Source: Blumeriella jaapii
Lineage: Eukaryota; Ascomycota; Leotiomycetes; Helotiales; Drepanopezizaceae
Reading direction: 5' to 3'
Length of the DNA: 64,000 nt
Assembly (NCBI GenBank): GCA_009599575.1
Contig: VWND01000064.1
Location: 1,364,001-1,428,000 of the forward strand
The position numbers and the translations under genes were made by a program. The notes under the pieces were generated by a model. The model was not told where the DNA came from. It saw only the letters and a list, made by a program, of their open reading frames with translations, and made no database searches. Positions 11,784-23,257 of this stretch are shown here, piece after piece; position 1 is the first letter of the stretch; every line of letters begins with the position of its first letter.

Positions 11784-12373
11784 GTTTGCGGTGGTTTGAG
11801 GGAAAAGTTGGATTGACGGTTTACGGAGTGGGAAATTCAGTGTGCGGTTCGCTTGATGGCTGATACGGACACCCTCGAAGGCGCTAGGTCGAGGGCGGTG
11901 ACTGTATTCGTGCAAGTGCCCGGGCGCTCAGGCGTGTGCGACCGACCGACCGACCGACCGACCGTACGGTCCAGTCCACCCACTACTGTACTGTACTGTC
12001 CAGTACCTCGTCAAGGCCTCAGAGCAATATACTGCACCGTACTGTACTGCAAAAGCTATTTTATATTGCTTTAATTTGTCCACAATCTACTCTCCTGAAC
12101 AAGGGCTCTTGTCCTCCCAGGGTCAACCTCATGGGCTACGCTTCCTGACGCCTACGTGAGTGCTCCGTACCCCGTAGCGGTCCACGCTGCGCGTTTTGCG
12201 TCCAACGATCTGCGCCTCGCGATCCCTCCATTGTCCACCGTCGCCACCCCCCATCCACCATCCGACGTTTCATGCGGCTGGATCAGGGGATCATCCTTCG
12301 CAGGGCGTCCATCGGGCTGTAAAGTCGAGCCCCTATAAGACTTCGCGGGCCCGGGCCAGCAGCTTTTGGAAAG
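11784..12373. other. divergent intergenic region with short repeats
   Basis: Upstream of both the L28e gene (-) and the DUF2015 gene (+). It contains a CGAC-type tandem (11938-11962) and a cluster of TGTACTG palindromes (11985-12050). No gene is seen. Confidence 0.5.
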
Positions 12374-12824
12374 ATGGGCTACGTCCTTTACAGCTGCGTG
12401 TTCAGCCTCCTCGTTTGCGCAACCGGTACGATCCTACCCCAGCCTTTCTTTTCGACGGCACGTACGGCACAATTAACAAGCTACTTCAACAGCACTCGTT
12501 CTCACTCGTTCCTATTGGCTTCACCACATCACCGATAACATGTTCGCCATCCCGTTCATCTACTCCCGCCTCCCCGCCTCGTTCTCCGCCGATGTCGAAA
12601 GCGGCCTGTCGTCTGCGGAGTTCGATCTTTCAAGCAACCTCGCATCCGGGGACTCCCGCCGTGGCCTGGATGACAAGAGCAAGCGAGAGATCCAGAAGAT
12701 CATGAAGAATCGCCGCGTCAACTTTGACGAGGCGAGGAGGATACACATCGAAGGCCGATTCGCAAAGAATAACATCGGTCCCGATGGGCTGCCGAGAGAT
12801 CCGAAGTTTGTGAGCTTCTCGTAA
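12374..12824 (+). CDS. DUF2015 (UPF0357) family small membrane protein
   Basis: Fungal protein of unknown function, 127 residues from two exons (12374-12425, 12493-12824). The N-terminus MGYVLYSCVFSLLVCATALVL forms one hydrophobic segment spanning the splice junction, a likely signal anchor. The soluble part has the family signature: FDLSSNLASGDSR, DDKSKREIQKIMKNRRVNFDEARR and the invariant-looking tail GPDGLPRDPKFVSFS. I recognise the family from this tail and the RRVNFDEARR helix. The acceptor was chosen because it gives a continuous hydrophobic segment and an open frame. Function is unknown and I do not assign one. Confidence 0.82.
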
Positions 12825-15800
12825 GGGAAAGGCCGCAGATGTCGGAAGCAGTCACTGCTTTCCGATGTCGAGATACCTTACAGCCATGATCTCGGAGGGA
12901 AGGTCGGTCGAGTTCGCATGGCTCGGGATTGGGATACGACTGCTTGAGGTCTGCTCTTTGACTTGGTTGAAGCCTGGCTGGCAGTATCGATCTTCTCCCC
13001 GCGACTCTGCCGACCTTCCTGGAAGCCAAACCAAATGACTTTCTTCAACCCAACACTCGTTGGAGCACCTTACTCTGAGTTGCCGACAGCCCTGCAATTG
13101 CACAGCACCGCGACCCGTTGGCTATTCTACATTGACCCCGCGCCACGCGCAGATTTCCTATCGTTTCTTTCAGCCGCGGGGATGGGTGCGAGGAGAGTTT
13201 GGGGATTGGGAATCTGGGAAATGATGGGTAGCTGAACAGTAACCGCGAGTGGCCTCGATCTTTTGGGCGCGTGTTGGGGGAGGAAGGAGTAGAGCAGACT
13301 TGACTTTACTCGTCACAATAGATAATGAATGGACTTTGAACCTCCGACACGCAAATTCTGGTGATTGTCCAGTGTTTCGGTCAACTGAAGGTCAACTCAA
13401 GGTCACAATTGACACAGACATTCCATCCCCCTCTTCCTATTATCTCTAAATGAATCACCACATTCCACAGTTTGATCCCCCTTCCCCATCGACCCTCCGA
13501 CACGCAAATTCTGGTGATTCTGGTGATTCTGGTGATTGTCCAGTGTTTCGGTCAACAAGGTCAACAAGGTCAACTCAAGGTCACAATCGACACAGACATT
13601 CCATCCCCCTCTTCCTACTATCTCTAAATGTATCACCAAATTCCACAGTTTGATCCCCCTTCCCCATCGAACCTTCGTCATCCAAATTCAACATTCAGTA
13701 CTCACAAATTACCCCTTCCCCTCGTCCTACGGCAAATAGAGTTAGAGATCCTCGCCCCCCATCCACTACCAAACCACCTCGCCCACGCGGTAAAGATTAA
13801 ATGGGCAATTAACAGCAGCATTTGAAACGCGGATGGATACATGAATGCATGGATGAGGTAGCGACTGGCTACCATGTCATTCCTTCCTTGCTCCCTCTTC
13901 TCCACCACGAGAGCTGAGTTGAAAGTACTGTACATATGTACCGAGGTGGCTTGCTTCCTCTTGGCATGGAGGGAGGCTGTAAAACGGAGGATGGAAGGGA
14001 GGAGGGAGGATCTTGCTGGATGGTGACGAGTCGCCACTGTGTCCTTAGCTAAGTATACTTCTTGAAGATCTTCCTGGAGGAAGAGGAGGTGTTCGATGCA
14101 AATTGAGCTTTGCGTGATGACAGACAAGTCAGCAGATCCGACGTTTGAGCAAAAAATAGTCAACGCAGCCATGGCAGAAGTGTTGGGATGGGGATTGAAG
14201 TTGCGGCCATTTTACTCTGCTCTAGGTTTCGTCTCATCGTATTGCTGTTACATTTTCTGCTTAGGGAATGATATCCCGCGCATAGGTAGGGAGTTGCATA
14301 CAGCAAGACGCTCTCTGTCCCATCTTCTGGGTGGAGAGATTCTGCCGGTACGTACGAAGCTCTCCCGGGGTTTGAGAGAGGAACGAGGCTCTTTGATCGC
14401 CTTCATTGCTGTCAATTTTCTTACCAGAGAATTGCCGTATTGCATCTCTATTTCTTCGTTGAGCTGTCAATACGCGACTGCAAACCTGGCGAGGAATCCA
14501 TGTTGCTGTTGTTGTATTTACTTCTGTTCTTTTATAACACTCCTTAATTCTTGTTGAGATTTGCTATTGCTATTGTCTCTCCACCTTGTTATCTATCAAT
14601 ACGCAATTTAAACAAATCTTGAAATGGGTTTTCCTTACCTCCTTTTTTGTTATCAAATTAACAACGACTATCATCTCCTTTGTACAATCCATGCTATTCA
14701 CCAAGGGCTCTTAATCCCACCCACGACCGTCTTTTAACCGCTCGTGGTATGTTTGCAAAAGACCAATTTGATTAAACTATGTACATAGAATGATTTCAAT
14801 AAAGATGAACATCTTAGATCAAAGGTTTAAGGCGGATCGAAGCAATCAATTAATTGAGTATTGTAAATTGAGTTTGATGCTTAGTGGGTTTGAAGGACTG
14901 GTCGAGACTGGCTCAAGTGCTTGACTACTTGGGTCCTTCCAATCCACTTTGTCTAGTTCACTTGCTTACGGGGACAAAGAGTCCGCTACTTGACCCTCTG
15001 CTTGTTATCCACTACCGTTTTCTGTTCTCTTCTTCCTTACTCCTTCTCTCCTGCCCCTATCCCACTTCCCCCCCCCCCTCTTCTAACCGACTGACGCATA
15101 ATACGAAGTTGTCAGGGTTTACAGATAGCACCGATGGATATACACAGATATTATCACCCGAACTACTTATACGTCCGTGCTCCATCCAAACCACGCATGA
15201 TTAACACATGAATACTGACGACATTGTAATCAGACACAAAGCTCAAAGTGTGGACTCCCTCACCAAACTTTCCATTCTATCCATGAGCCCCTGCCACAAA
15301 CCTTTCGATGGTGTTTGTGATATGACCAGGTCGTGCTTATGGCAGCGACTTCCTGACCCGCTCAGGCAACTCCATCTCCTTACTCCCTCTCTTCTTCTTG
15401 ATGCTGCTACGCCTGGGCATTAGAAATAGCGCGTGTCTGTGTCTGCTGAGCTGCAGACGATCCCTGGTGTAAGGCTTTCAGTTGTTCTGCAGGGACTCTG
15501 AATTCCTTCAAGGGAAAAAAATATTGACCTCTTCTTGTAACCATTGGCGCTCGGCCTGACAGGAGGGCCGGCAGCGAGGTTGGAAGCTCCGGATGTTCAG
15601 GGCCGGTGGTTCTTTATATTTGTTGCTTTGGCAGCGGTTGCAACGGATAGCATGCGGGTACTGTCGGTGATGTAGACTCCAATGCCGGTTCTGAGGGAGA
15701 CGAGTACTATGTTGAGGTTGTTGAGGAGGAAGCTGGTTCCTCTCTGGGAGTGTTCCAATGACTCTCTTTCATTTTCATGAAAGAGGGGATGAGCTACCTC

Positions 15801-18114
15801 TTTCTTCCCTCTTTTCAACATTCAGATAAAGTCTGAGTTTGTTGAATTGTTTGGTGCAGGCAAATCGATGACTGCAGTCTGCAACTGAAATACGTGATTG
15901 AAATTCTCGACCTTGCGGATACAGAGGAGTGTTTCAAAGGCTTTTCTAAGGGGGGTGGGGGGTTTGGTTGAGCTTTGTTGCTACAGTTAGGAGCCTGTAT
16001 CTGAGCGAACGCTTTCTGCGGTACAGGTGTAGTAGGGCAGTATCTCGTGATTCCGGCTTTGGGCGGGTATGCTTGTGTTCCAGATGGATATCTGGAGCTG
16101 TAATAGCAGTATTATAAAACCATACACAAAGCTGGTGGCGAGAAACGTGATACGTGAGTGTGAAATATTTGGTAAGGTACAGAGAGTACCTATCTATGTT
16201 GTTCAATCTCTCTTCGTCTTTTAGAGGCAGCCCTCAGCGTGGTATTTCCAGTCAAAGTAATGGGCCACCCAAAATTCTACACCCAAAAATCACCAAAAAA
16301 AACACGAAAAGCGACGAAAGGTAACAATAAGGATTATTCTTTTTTTTGCGCTTACCTCAGTATTACCTACCTCAGTATTAACAAGCAGTATCAGCTGGTT
16401 GAAAGTTCGTTGTTACTTGCCATGGAAATAACCAAGGCCAACGACGAATAGCACAATGCTAGAAAAAAACATTTCACCCACCCGTATCTGTATTCACATT
16501 AGATTCAAGCAGTATAATGCATTTCAGACGACAAGTAAAATCACTCCGGCTTTGGATACTTACCAGTGAATTTCTCACTTGCCCATTTTCGCTTCATGAT
16601 CGTGTAACTCTGTCGGAACTTAAAACATCTTGTATTCCTACTTTAATCATTAAAATACAGTGGAAATTAGAACTGATCATCGCTGTGATTCCTGCCATGA
16701 TAGCTTCCGATTCGTCGTTGGAGCCCGCGAGATTGAAGAAGTGTAAAGGCTTCATCTTGAACAAGGTTCCGGGTGATGGATATGCCTCGTCCATCTTTTC
16801 GATGCTCTCTTCACTCCGGGCTTGGTCATACGTACTGCGGAGCTCTGTATTTGTCCATATCTGGATTGGATAAGTGGGCGTGAATAGCAAGTAGACTCCG
16901 CGGCATTAAAGCCAGCTCGGAAGTCCAATACTTTGCATATGTAATGTGAAGTAGCAGAATTCCAGGCCGAACTGAGGTTATTGGATTTATGAAATTGAGC
17001 GAGAAGCACTCCGCAAGCCATTCCGGTGTTTGGAAAGGTCATGTGTAAGTCGTATAAAGATCTCAGAGTTCTGTTTGGAACTAGAACGTCAGCAGCAGCA
17101 GTGCTTATTGGTCGACTTGAAATGGTAGTAAATGGTACGGTTGGCGCGTTTGGTTCTGGCTGCAAATTTTGGAAGGCGCGCTTATCATCACTTGCAGGAG
17201 GACAGAGCTACGGTACTGTAAGTATTATAAATCTCGCAAGCTCACTCTTATAGATGATATGTAATTACCAGACCCAGAAAAAAAACCATTGGAACGTCTT
17301 CACGTTTATCTCACTGACATCTCCCCTCTTTATCTTCGCAGCGAGTTTTATCGTAGTAGAGCTTTGCCATCAATTCCCTTTGCGATCTCGAACACGTCTT
17401 CAATTTCAAAAAGCTGCATATGCTATACAGCCATTTGAATCTGTAAGTCTTGTGCTTTTCTTTCAGAGCAAGTACGTATGTAACTCCTTATAGGTTACTT
17501 GACTAGATATTAATATTAGGCTCCGAGCATGCGATTAGACTGAGCGAGAATAGACATTCTACTTTCGCCTTATGGTATTGCTGCATCGACGACTCTGAGG
17601 CATCTCATTTGCCATATTTACGACAGCCCCCTCACTGCCCGCCTGTTATACCTTGGCTCTTCCTTACATAGCACTTTGCTGACCACCCGTTCGTTGCTTT
17701 TGTCTGGTACGACCGAGGCTGAACTCTGACTGCATGCCGTCTGTTACACAGATTCACAGAGTCACGCTGTAGCTACTTTCTTGATATGATTGGGTGTTAT
17801 TCTCATGCCCACCCATTCATGACCCGGACTCCCGAGCCTCTTATCGCCAGACTTACCCGCATGTTTCCTTGTGATCGTGAAAGGGAGGTACTCTATTTTG
17901 TGGCTTGATTTCTTAGAATGAGATTTCACTGCAGTGGCTATTCCCCTCGGTCTCTGCTTCCAAGGTTACAGATGCGGCGTCGGTTGGCGAAAGTGCACTG
18001 CATTTGCTGACAGGCTGCCGCGGGGACCATACTAGAAGACTTCAAAAGGCCCAAGATGTCGGTCTTTATGGCTCTCACTTCCGTTTGTTTAGTGAAAGTT
18101 GAGTTTTGTCTATA
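12825..18114. other. gene-poor stretch
   Basis: More than 5 kb without a convincing gene. It contains a tandem duplication (13341-13671), a C-run (near 15070), a microsatellite-like C/T stretch and many short frames on both strands without domains or splice logic. Parts may be decayed mobile DNA, but I could not match any to a known family. Confidence 0.5.
13341..13671. repeat. two-unit tandem duplication with internal 9-bp expansion
   Basis: Unit 1 (13341-13493) starts CCTCCGACACGCAAATTCTG and ends CCCCATCGA. Unit 2 (13494-13671) repeats the same order almost exactly but carries three copies of a TTCTGGTGA-type 9-mer and an extra copy of a CAAGGTCAA-type 9-mer. A third copy appears to begin at 13672 and decays. 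No long coding frame passes through both units. Confidence 0.85.
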
Positions 18115-19810
18115 ATGGGAAAGATCGACTGCACGAAATGGCCCTGTATAGAGGCGAACTCAGATATCACAGGCATTGGGGTAAGTACTTGAGTCCCAAT
18201 CACCAAGCTGCATACGCTTATATAACATAATAGGTGCTATCTGCATTCATAGGATCTGCAGCGATCACATTGACGTGCTGCATACTCCAGCATTTTCTTG
18301 AGCATAGCTCTTACAGTGCCATGCTCATCCGAGATGCCTCCAAACGGGTGTGTGTGGTAGCAGCGCTCAAAGCCGCGATCCTAGGATTCAGTGACCAGCA
18401 AGTTGTGACCGGTATATCAGTTTTGGTAGCAGGGTACTTTCAGCTGCCGCACGGAATAGCTTCCTACCATTGGAAAATCGTGTCCAACATGGCTTGGTTC
18501 TCCACAATTACACATCTAGCCACGCTCACTTCACTACGGGCTCAGGCTCTGCAGAATGGTACCTTGAAGTGGGTTCGGATAATCTCTATGGGAGCGCTGT
18601 TGTCTCTTTTGCTACCTGTGATGGGCTCTACGGGATACCTTGACAGACGACATATATTTCCCGAAGATGGCAGATCCCAGAAAGCTACCGGCAATCTTCC
18701 AGCGTGGTGTCTCTTCCACCCAAAGATGTCGTGGGGCAGTCCAAATGACTTACCAGTATCTCGTGCCTACAACTGGGTTTACATGACCTTTGCCATTTTA
18801 CTACTGCTGTACGGATACGTAACGCGAGTGTACATGCTCTGCCGGATTGGCCATCGAAAGCTCTTCCTGGAACGACTGCATGTCCCGGTCGACTGGCCTT
18901 GGAAGTCCATTGAGGCATGGATCCAGTGGTCTAGAGGATATTCAGGGAACTTTAGCAATCCGATAATCCGCCCACTATACAAACTGTTGCGGTCCAGTTA
19001 TGCGGTTCTACAAGCTTTCAATTGCATCTACGGTTCATCCTTATGGGAGGTACACGTTTTCCTATGCCAACTGCCGACTCATGTTGACGTCTCTAGTTTA
19101 CCTGGCTGGTTGTTGCTTTCGTGTGGGGTTTTGTGCAAATTGTCGTCTCGGTCACGATCAAGCCCAATTCCAGCAGAAGCTTATGCCACAGTTCCGCGAA
19201 TCTCGCTGATCAGCAGTGGGGTTTTGGACAAGTACTACCGATCGCCCTCATGGCACTGCCGGTCGCTAGCTTCATTCGTAATACACACTTGCGGGAATGA
19301 CACGTAACAAGACACAAATACTGACACTGTTCTACAGAAGCATACGGTATTGAGATTAAAACGCAAAAATCGATACCAGAGTCTCGCTCGGTACCAATCA
19401 AAACGACTCCTGTTCTGAGACGAGAACAGAAGGAACTGAACGGCCAAATATGGTTCTCATACCTGAAAATACTGGTGTACCTTGTCTCTCTGGGCGTTGC
19501 AGGCGAATTGCTGATGACGTTCCCCCTCGCCGGTGCCACCGATGATTTCGTTGTTCCGGGAGGCATTCGCGCTGTCTTCCTTCGCTACCTAGTCTGGGAT
19601 CTACTCATTGTCGCCGTGTTGCTCTTTTCGACGTTGATTTTCCTTGACGAGGGGCTGGGCAGACTGGTAGACAGGTCATCCCTCGGCAAATTGCCGGACT
19701 GGCTCAAAACAGCTTTCTTCGGAAGTGTTGTTGTTGCTCTTTGGGCATTCTCTACCTTCTTCCAGATGGGACAGGATTTTGGCGTATTTAAAACCGATCT
19801 TTATCAGTGA
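18115..19810 (+). CDS. multi-spanning membrane protein of unknown function
   Basis: Four exons (18115-18180, 18234-19049, 19097-19277, 19338-19810) give 511 residues. The first splice gives DITGIG|VLSAFIGSAAITL, a soluble start leading into a membrane segment. Roughly seven or more hydrophobic helices follow, including GISVLVAGYFQ, WVYMTFAILLLLYGYV, FTWLVVAFVWGFVQIVV, QVLPIALMALPVASFI, LVSLGVAGELLM and VVVALWAFSTFFQM. The layout resembles a large class of uncharacterised membrane proteins in filamentous fungi, often annotated only as hypothetical, in which a GFGQVLPI-like motif precedes a short cytosolic linker. All three introns have standard borders, and the frame stays open through every junction, which supports an intact gene. 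It stands alone between two long gene-free stretches. Confidence 0.78.
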
Positions 19811-21049
19811 ATAGCGAGGTCGAATAACCTTCCTTGCTCTAGCAAGTTTGTCGATAGTTGACCTTTCAATCCCGGAATTATGTCTTGTCATATAACGACA
19901 CATCAGATACATATTCTTCCCGATTCTCTCTCGCCACTCAAGTTGAATTCCCGAAGAGCCTGTCTCAAAGTTCTGGACCCGGATTTTAAGCATAATTTCT
20001 TATCAATAGCCTGTGGATTCGCGCCTCTCTCTAGCTTTTCTCTCATCCTGGATTCTTGCACTTCAAGCTCCAGGCGAGCCGATTTCCAGCCAAGACATCA
20101 CCGCGCGTGCGACCATCTCCAATACGACTATGGTACTGACCTCCCAGGATCCCACTATCCTTAATCGTTTTCGATGGCGCGAGTAGAAGCAATGCCGTAG
20201 GCATTTCATAGCCTAGGCCAAGTCACCAGAAGGGCGGAATGAATGCCGAGATCCCTGATTCCTAGTTTGCAACGATTCCGGAACTGAGATATCATCATTT
20301 TCTGCTGCATTTGTGTCAGAATGCGCGGGCGAGTGTTGTGGAGGGGGGGGGGGGGGGGGGGGCAGCAGCTGCCGGCAGATGATATTGAGGGGAACGGGTG
20401 GAATTTGTGATATGGACTCGCGGTGGGAATTTGGGCCGTGGGGGAAAAAATTAAGAAAGTCTTGACTGTGCATTATGAGGTGTACTACAGTACTGTACTA
20501 CTATGTACCTAAGCAATCTCGCGATCTAATCCTGCCCTCCTCTATCGGCGATTGTCTTAGCTCGGGCAACAAGCAAACTTGACAACTTTATTTTGTGTTC
20601 TGAACTCACTAGCAGTGAAAGACTTAAACGAGTTAAACGTCAAAGTTAACTCAGTACTCATTTGATCGATATTCAAATTCACCGCCATTGAGGTGGCCGC
20701 TCGCAGCGTAATAGAGTTTGGGTAGTAAACAATAACTCGGCTAACAGCCGTACAGCAGTGTGCAAACAAAAAGTCGAGACTCGAGTCTGCGTATCCTTTT
20801 TGCTTGGTTGTGTCGGTAAAATCATCATGACTTGCTATCCACCCTTCAATACTGGGGAGGGAATTCCCGCCTGTACAGTACATGTGCGGCAGTAGGAATC
20901 GGATTGCATCTATTCTCGATACGAGGATGCTACTCCTTCACGTGCACCTTCGGATGCCAGCCGTCAATTATGCTTGGCAACTGCCTTTTCCAGAACATGC
21001 AAATGAGCTGACCAGCGCCAGGATGCTAAGAAATTTAGGGATCAGCATG

Positions 21050-21480
21050 GAAAAACGATGATGATGATGATGATGATGATGGTGATGGTGATATTAAGTA
21101 ACGTGGAGGGGTCAGTAAATTGAACAACCTCCAATGGAAACGTGCTGAGCTGGGATTTTGACATACATACAGTATGTAAATGTGTCCGGTTAGAAGGCAA
21201 CCACGTTAAAGAAACGTGTAACACGTATCCGCTACTCAAGCCCTTTTGTTACCAGCGGAATGGTTTCTCATGATCCATATGATATAACTCTTACCCGGTC
21301 GAATAATTACCAAAAATGTGCGTATCAAAAGAATAAGAACCACGAGCGAGAAAATTCTTTCTCGACAGGTACATACAGTACATCCCCGGGTTTCGGATCC
21401 CGCAAGAATTCAAGCTTCGATCAGCAACGTCGAACTGTCTTTCAATCATCTCTTTGTACACGCCGATATGCAGTAGTAGC
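21050..21480. repeat. dispersed repeat, copy A
   Basis: Shares ordered blocks with 48735-49165 on the same strand: GATGATGATATTA followed by GTAACGT, then GGAAACGTGCT..AGC, TTTTTGACATACATA-like text, AAGCCCTTTT/AAGCCTTTTC and CTTTGTAC near its end. The blocks are diverged but collinear, so both copies probably descend from one mobile or duplicated sequence. No coding potential is visible. Confidence 0.6.
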
Positions 21481-21772
21481 TTTGCAAAAAGCCTTCGATC
21501 GTCAATGTTTCCGCCCCATCCGTTTCCAACAATTCTTTTAGAATTCTCCGTAGAAATGCTTTCGTGAATCAAATCGTACCTACTTACGGTATGGTATGGT
21601 ATGTATGTATGCGGCGTGATCGTAAATAGAAGGGAAAACGGCTCGGATCGCCGTGGTTTAACAGCGCCGATACCACGCGTCGTATGTACTGTAGTGCACA
21701 AGGTTTTTCTATTTTTGTACGAACCCCATTTCTCATGCTTTTCAACTTACGCGTCGAAATCGTACAGATGTG

Positions 21773-21806
21773 TTGCGTTGCGTTGCGTTGCGTTGCGTTG
21801 CGTTGC
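21773..21806 (+). repeat. GCGTT pentanucleotide microsatellite
   Basis: About six perfect copies of GTTGC/GCGTT. It is the reverse complement of the CAACG array inside the MITE at 22515-22580, though the flanks do not match. Confidence 0.9.
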
Positions 21807-22372
21807 ATTAAATACAGTTCTGCTTACTTTCAAACCACGGAATGAAAAACGTGTTTGTTTTTGAACAATTGTACGTTACTGTATTTTTATTAGTTATTTT
21901 TTCAGTCGTGGCCGGTATCTTACTTATTTTTACTCAGAAGGAGGGGGGGAGGGGGACGCGTAATACGAGATACATACTTTGTACTTCAGTACACTGCCGG
22001 TTGAACGTGACCTTTCTTACCAAAGGTAAAACCCCTGTACAGTACACACAAGAGGGGTTTCCCAACCCAGTCGAATCGGCAAAGAATTGCCAGAAGTACA
22101 GTACATGCGTTTTCCCACTTCGTGATATTCATAGTATAGTACTGTGAATCCGCTCTTCCGCCATTTCGGCCATTGCAGCGATTTTCTTCCTTTTCTATCT
22201 ACAGAGTCGAGAAGGGTAGAAGTAAGTACTCTGTAGTACGTACAGTCAGTACAGATATAAGCAACAAAAAGGAGATTTTTTTCTCTTCGTACTGCTACTG
22301 TACTATACTACTCCTACTACTTACTACTACTTACTTCTACCACGTAGTACAGTACAGTACATCGGTTATATA

Positions 22373-22908
22373 CACAGTCTATCGGTTAAGTATTATTCCT
22401 GGTCAAACAGGGATAATTTCACCTTAGCCCAATCAAATAATAACCCAACTTCCGGTAAGCTTTTACGAAATACGACAAAATTACAATATAAGAAATACGA
22501 GCAAAATTTTCACACAACACAACGCAATACAACGCAACGCAATACAACGCAACGCAATACAACGCAACGCAACGCAATAGCTTCAGCTTCTACTTCAGCT
22601 TCTACTTCAGTTTCTAAACGTTTAAAAGCTTCTGATTTAACTCGAAGTCAGCGACGTGATATTAGCTTGCTTTATTCAATCGGTATCAAGCTGTAATTGA
22701 CGCCGAAGACAGATTTACAGAATATTAAAATATTTTATATTATACACCCGAAAGCAGTTCTCAAACTTCGTATTTGTCGTAATTTGTTTACGTATACTTT
22801 GTTAAAGTCAATTTTATTATTCCATAGAATACTACTTGATTAGGTCAAGTTTTGTTTCCACACCCCCACTGTTTTTAACCAGGAATAATACTTAACCGAT
22901 AGACTGTG
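22373..22908. mobile_element. 536-bp Tc1/mariner-type MITE, copy 1
   Basis: A non-coding element bounded by inverted repeats whose outermost 31 bp are perfect (22373-22403 against 22878-22908), starting CACAGTCTATCGGTTAAG. A TA dinucleotide flanks each end (22371-22372 and 22909-22910), the target duplication of Tc1/mariner transposases. Inside is a CAACG microsatellite (22515-22580) followed by a TTCAGCTTCTACTTCAG tandem. No transposase is encoded, so it would depend on a source elsewhere. Perfect termini suggest comparatively recent movement. Confidence 0.82.
22515..22580 (+). repeat. CAACGCAATA/CAACG microsatellite in MITE
   Basis: Repeated CAACG and CAATA pentamers. A shorter array of the same unit sits at the homologous place in MITE copy 2 (29483-29500), so the tract was present in their common ancestor. 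Confidence 0.85.
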
Positions 22909-22910
22909 TA

Positions 22911-22988
22911 CAATATTACACACCAGCCAAACAGAAATAAGCTGAACTTAGCCCAATCGGGTAAAAACGCAACTTTCGGTGAGCTTTA
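22911..22988. mobile_element. MITE copy 2, left fragment
   Basis: Aligns with the left inner part of copy 1: CAAACAG, then CTTAGCCCAATC, CAACTTTCGGTGAGCTT against CAACTTCCGGTAAGCTT. It is cut at 22988 by the LTR retrotransposon. Its outer terminus is diverged or truncated against copy 1. Confidence 0.75.
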
Positions 22989-23257
22989 TGTGACGATCTA
23001 ATCAGTCGAAGGGCTGGGAGATCAATCAACTGGTCGCCGAGTTCACATAATATAAGAAAACGAGCCTTTGGTTCTGTAACAAAGATATTCACTTAGAATT
23101 AACAACTGCAAAAGGCAAAAGTTGCTAAAAAAAGAAAGCCTTATATATATAAATAATTTCTACAATTAATAAAAAAACCCACCAAAAGACTAAAAAGCTT
23201 GCATTTATACGTAGTTGCTGGGATAATACGAAAAGTGGCAACAAAATAAATCGTACA
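22989..23257. repeat. left LTR (3' LTR of the minus-strand element)
   Basis: Starts TGTGACGATCTAATCAG and ends AATCGTACA. Its outer (left) half keeps many G and C bases, while its inner half is heavily changed to A/T compared with the other LTR. A CTTTA target duplication abuts it. Confidence 0.92.

Larger units (their letters stand above)
19811..22372. other. gene-free stretch with microsatellites and a dispersed repeat
   Basis: Contains a long G run (near 20343-20362), an ATG/ATGGTG trinucleotide tract (21056-21090), a repeat shared with 48735-49165 (listed separately), a GCGTT pentanucleotide array (21773-21806) and dense GTACTG-type palindromes (22210-22365). No gene is convincing. Confidence 0.5.

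Noticed and set aside
16517..17250. Several open frames of 75-137 codons on both strands
   Set aside because: They overlap in opposite directions, lack recognisable motifs and sit in a gene-poor region; they could be chance or heavily decayed sequence.
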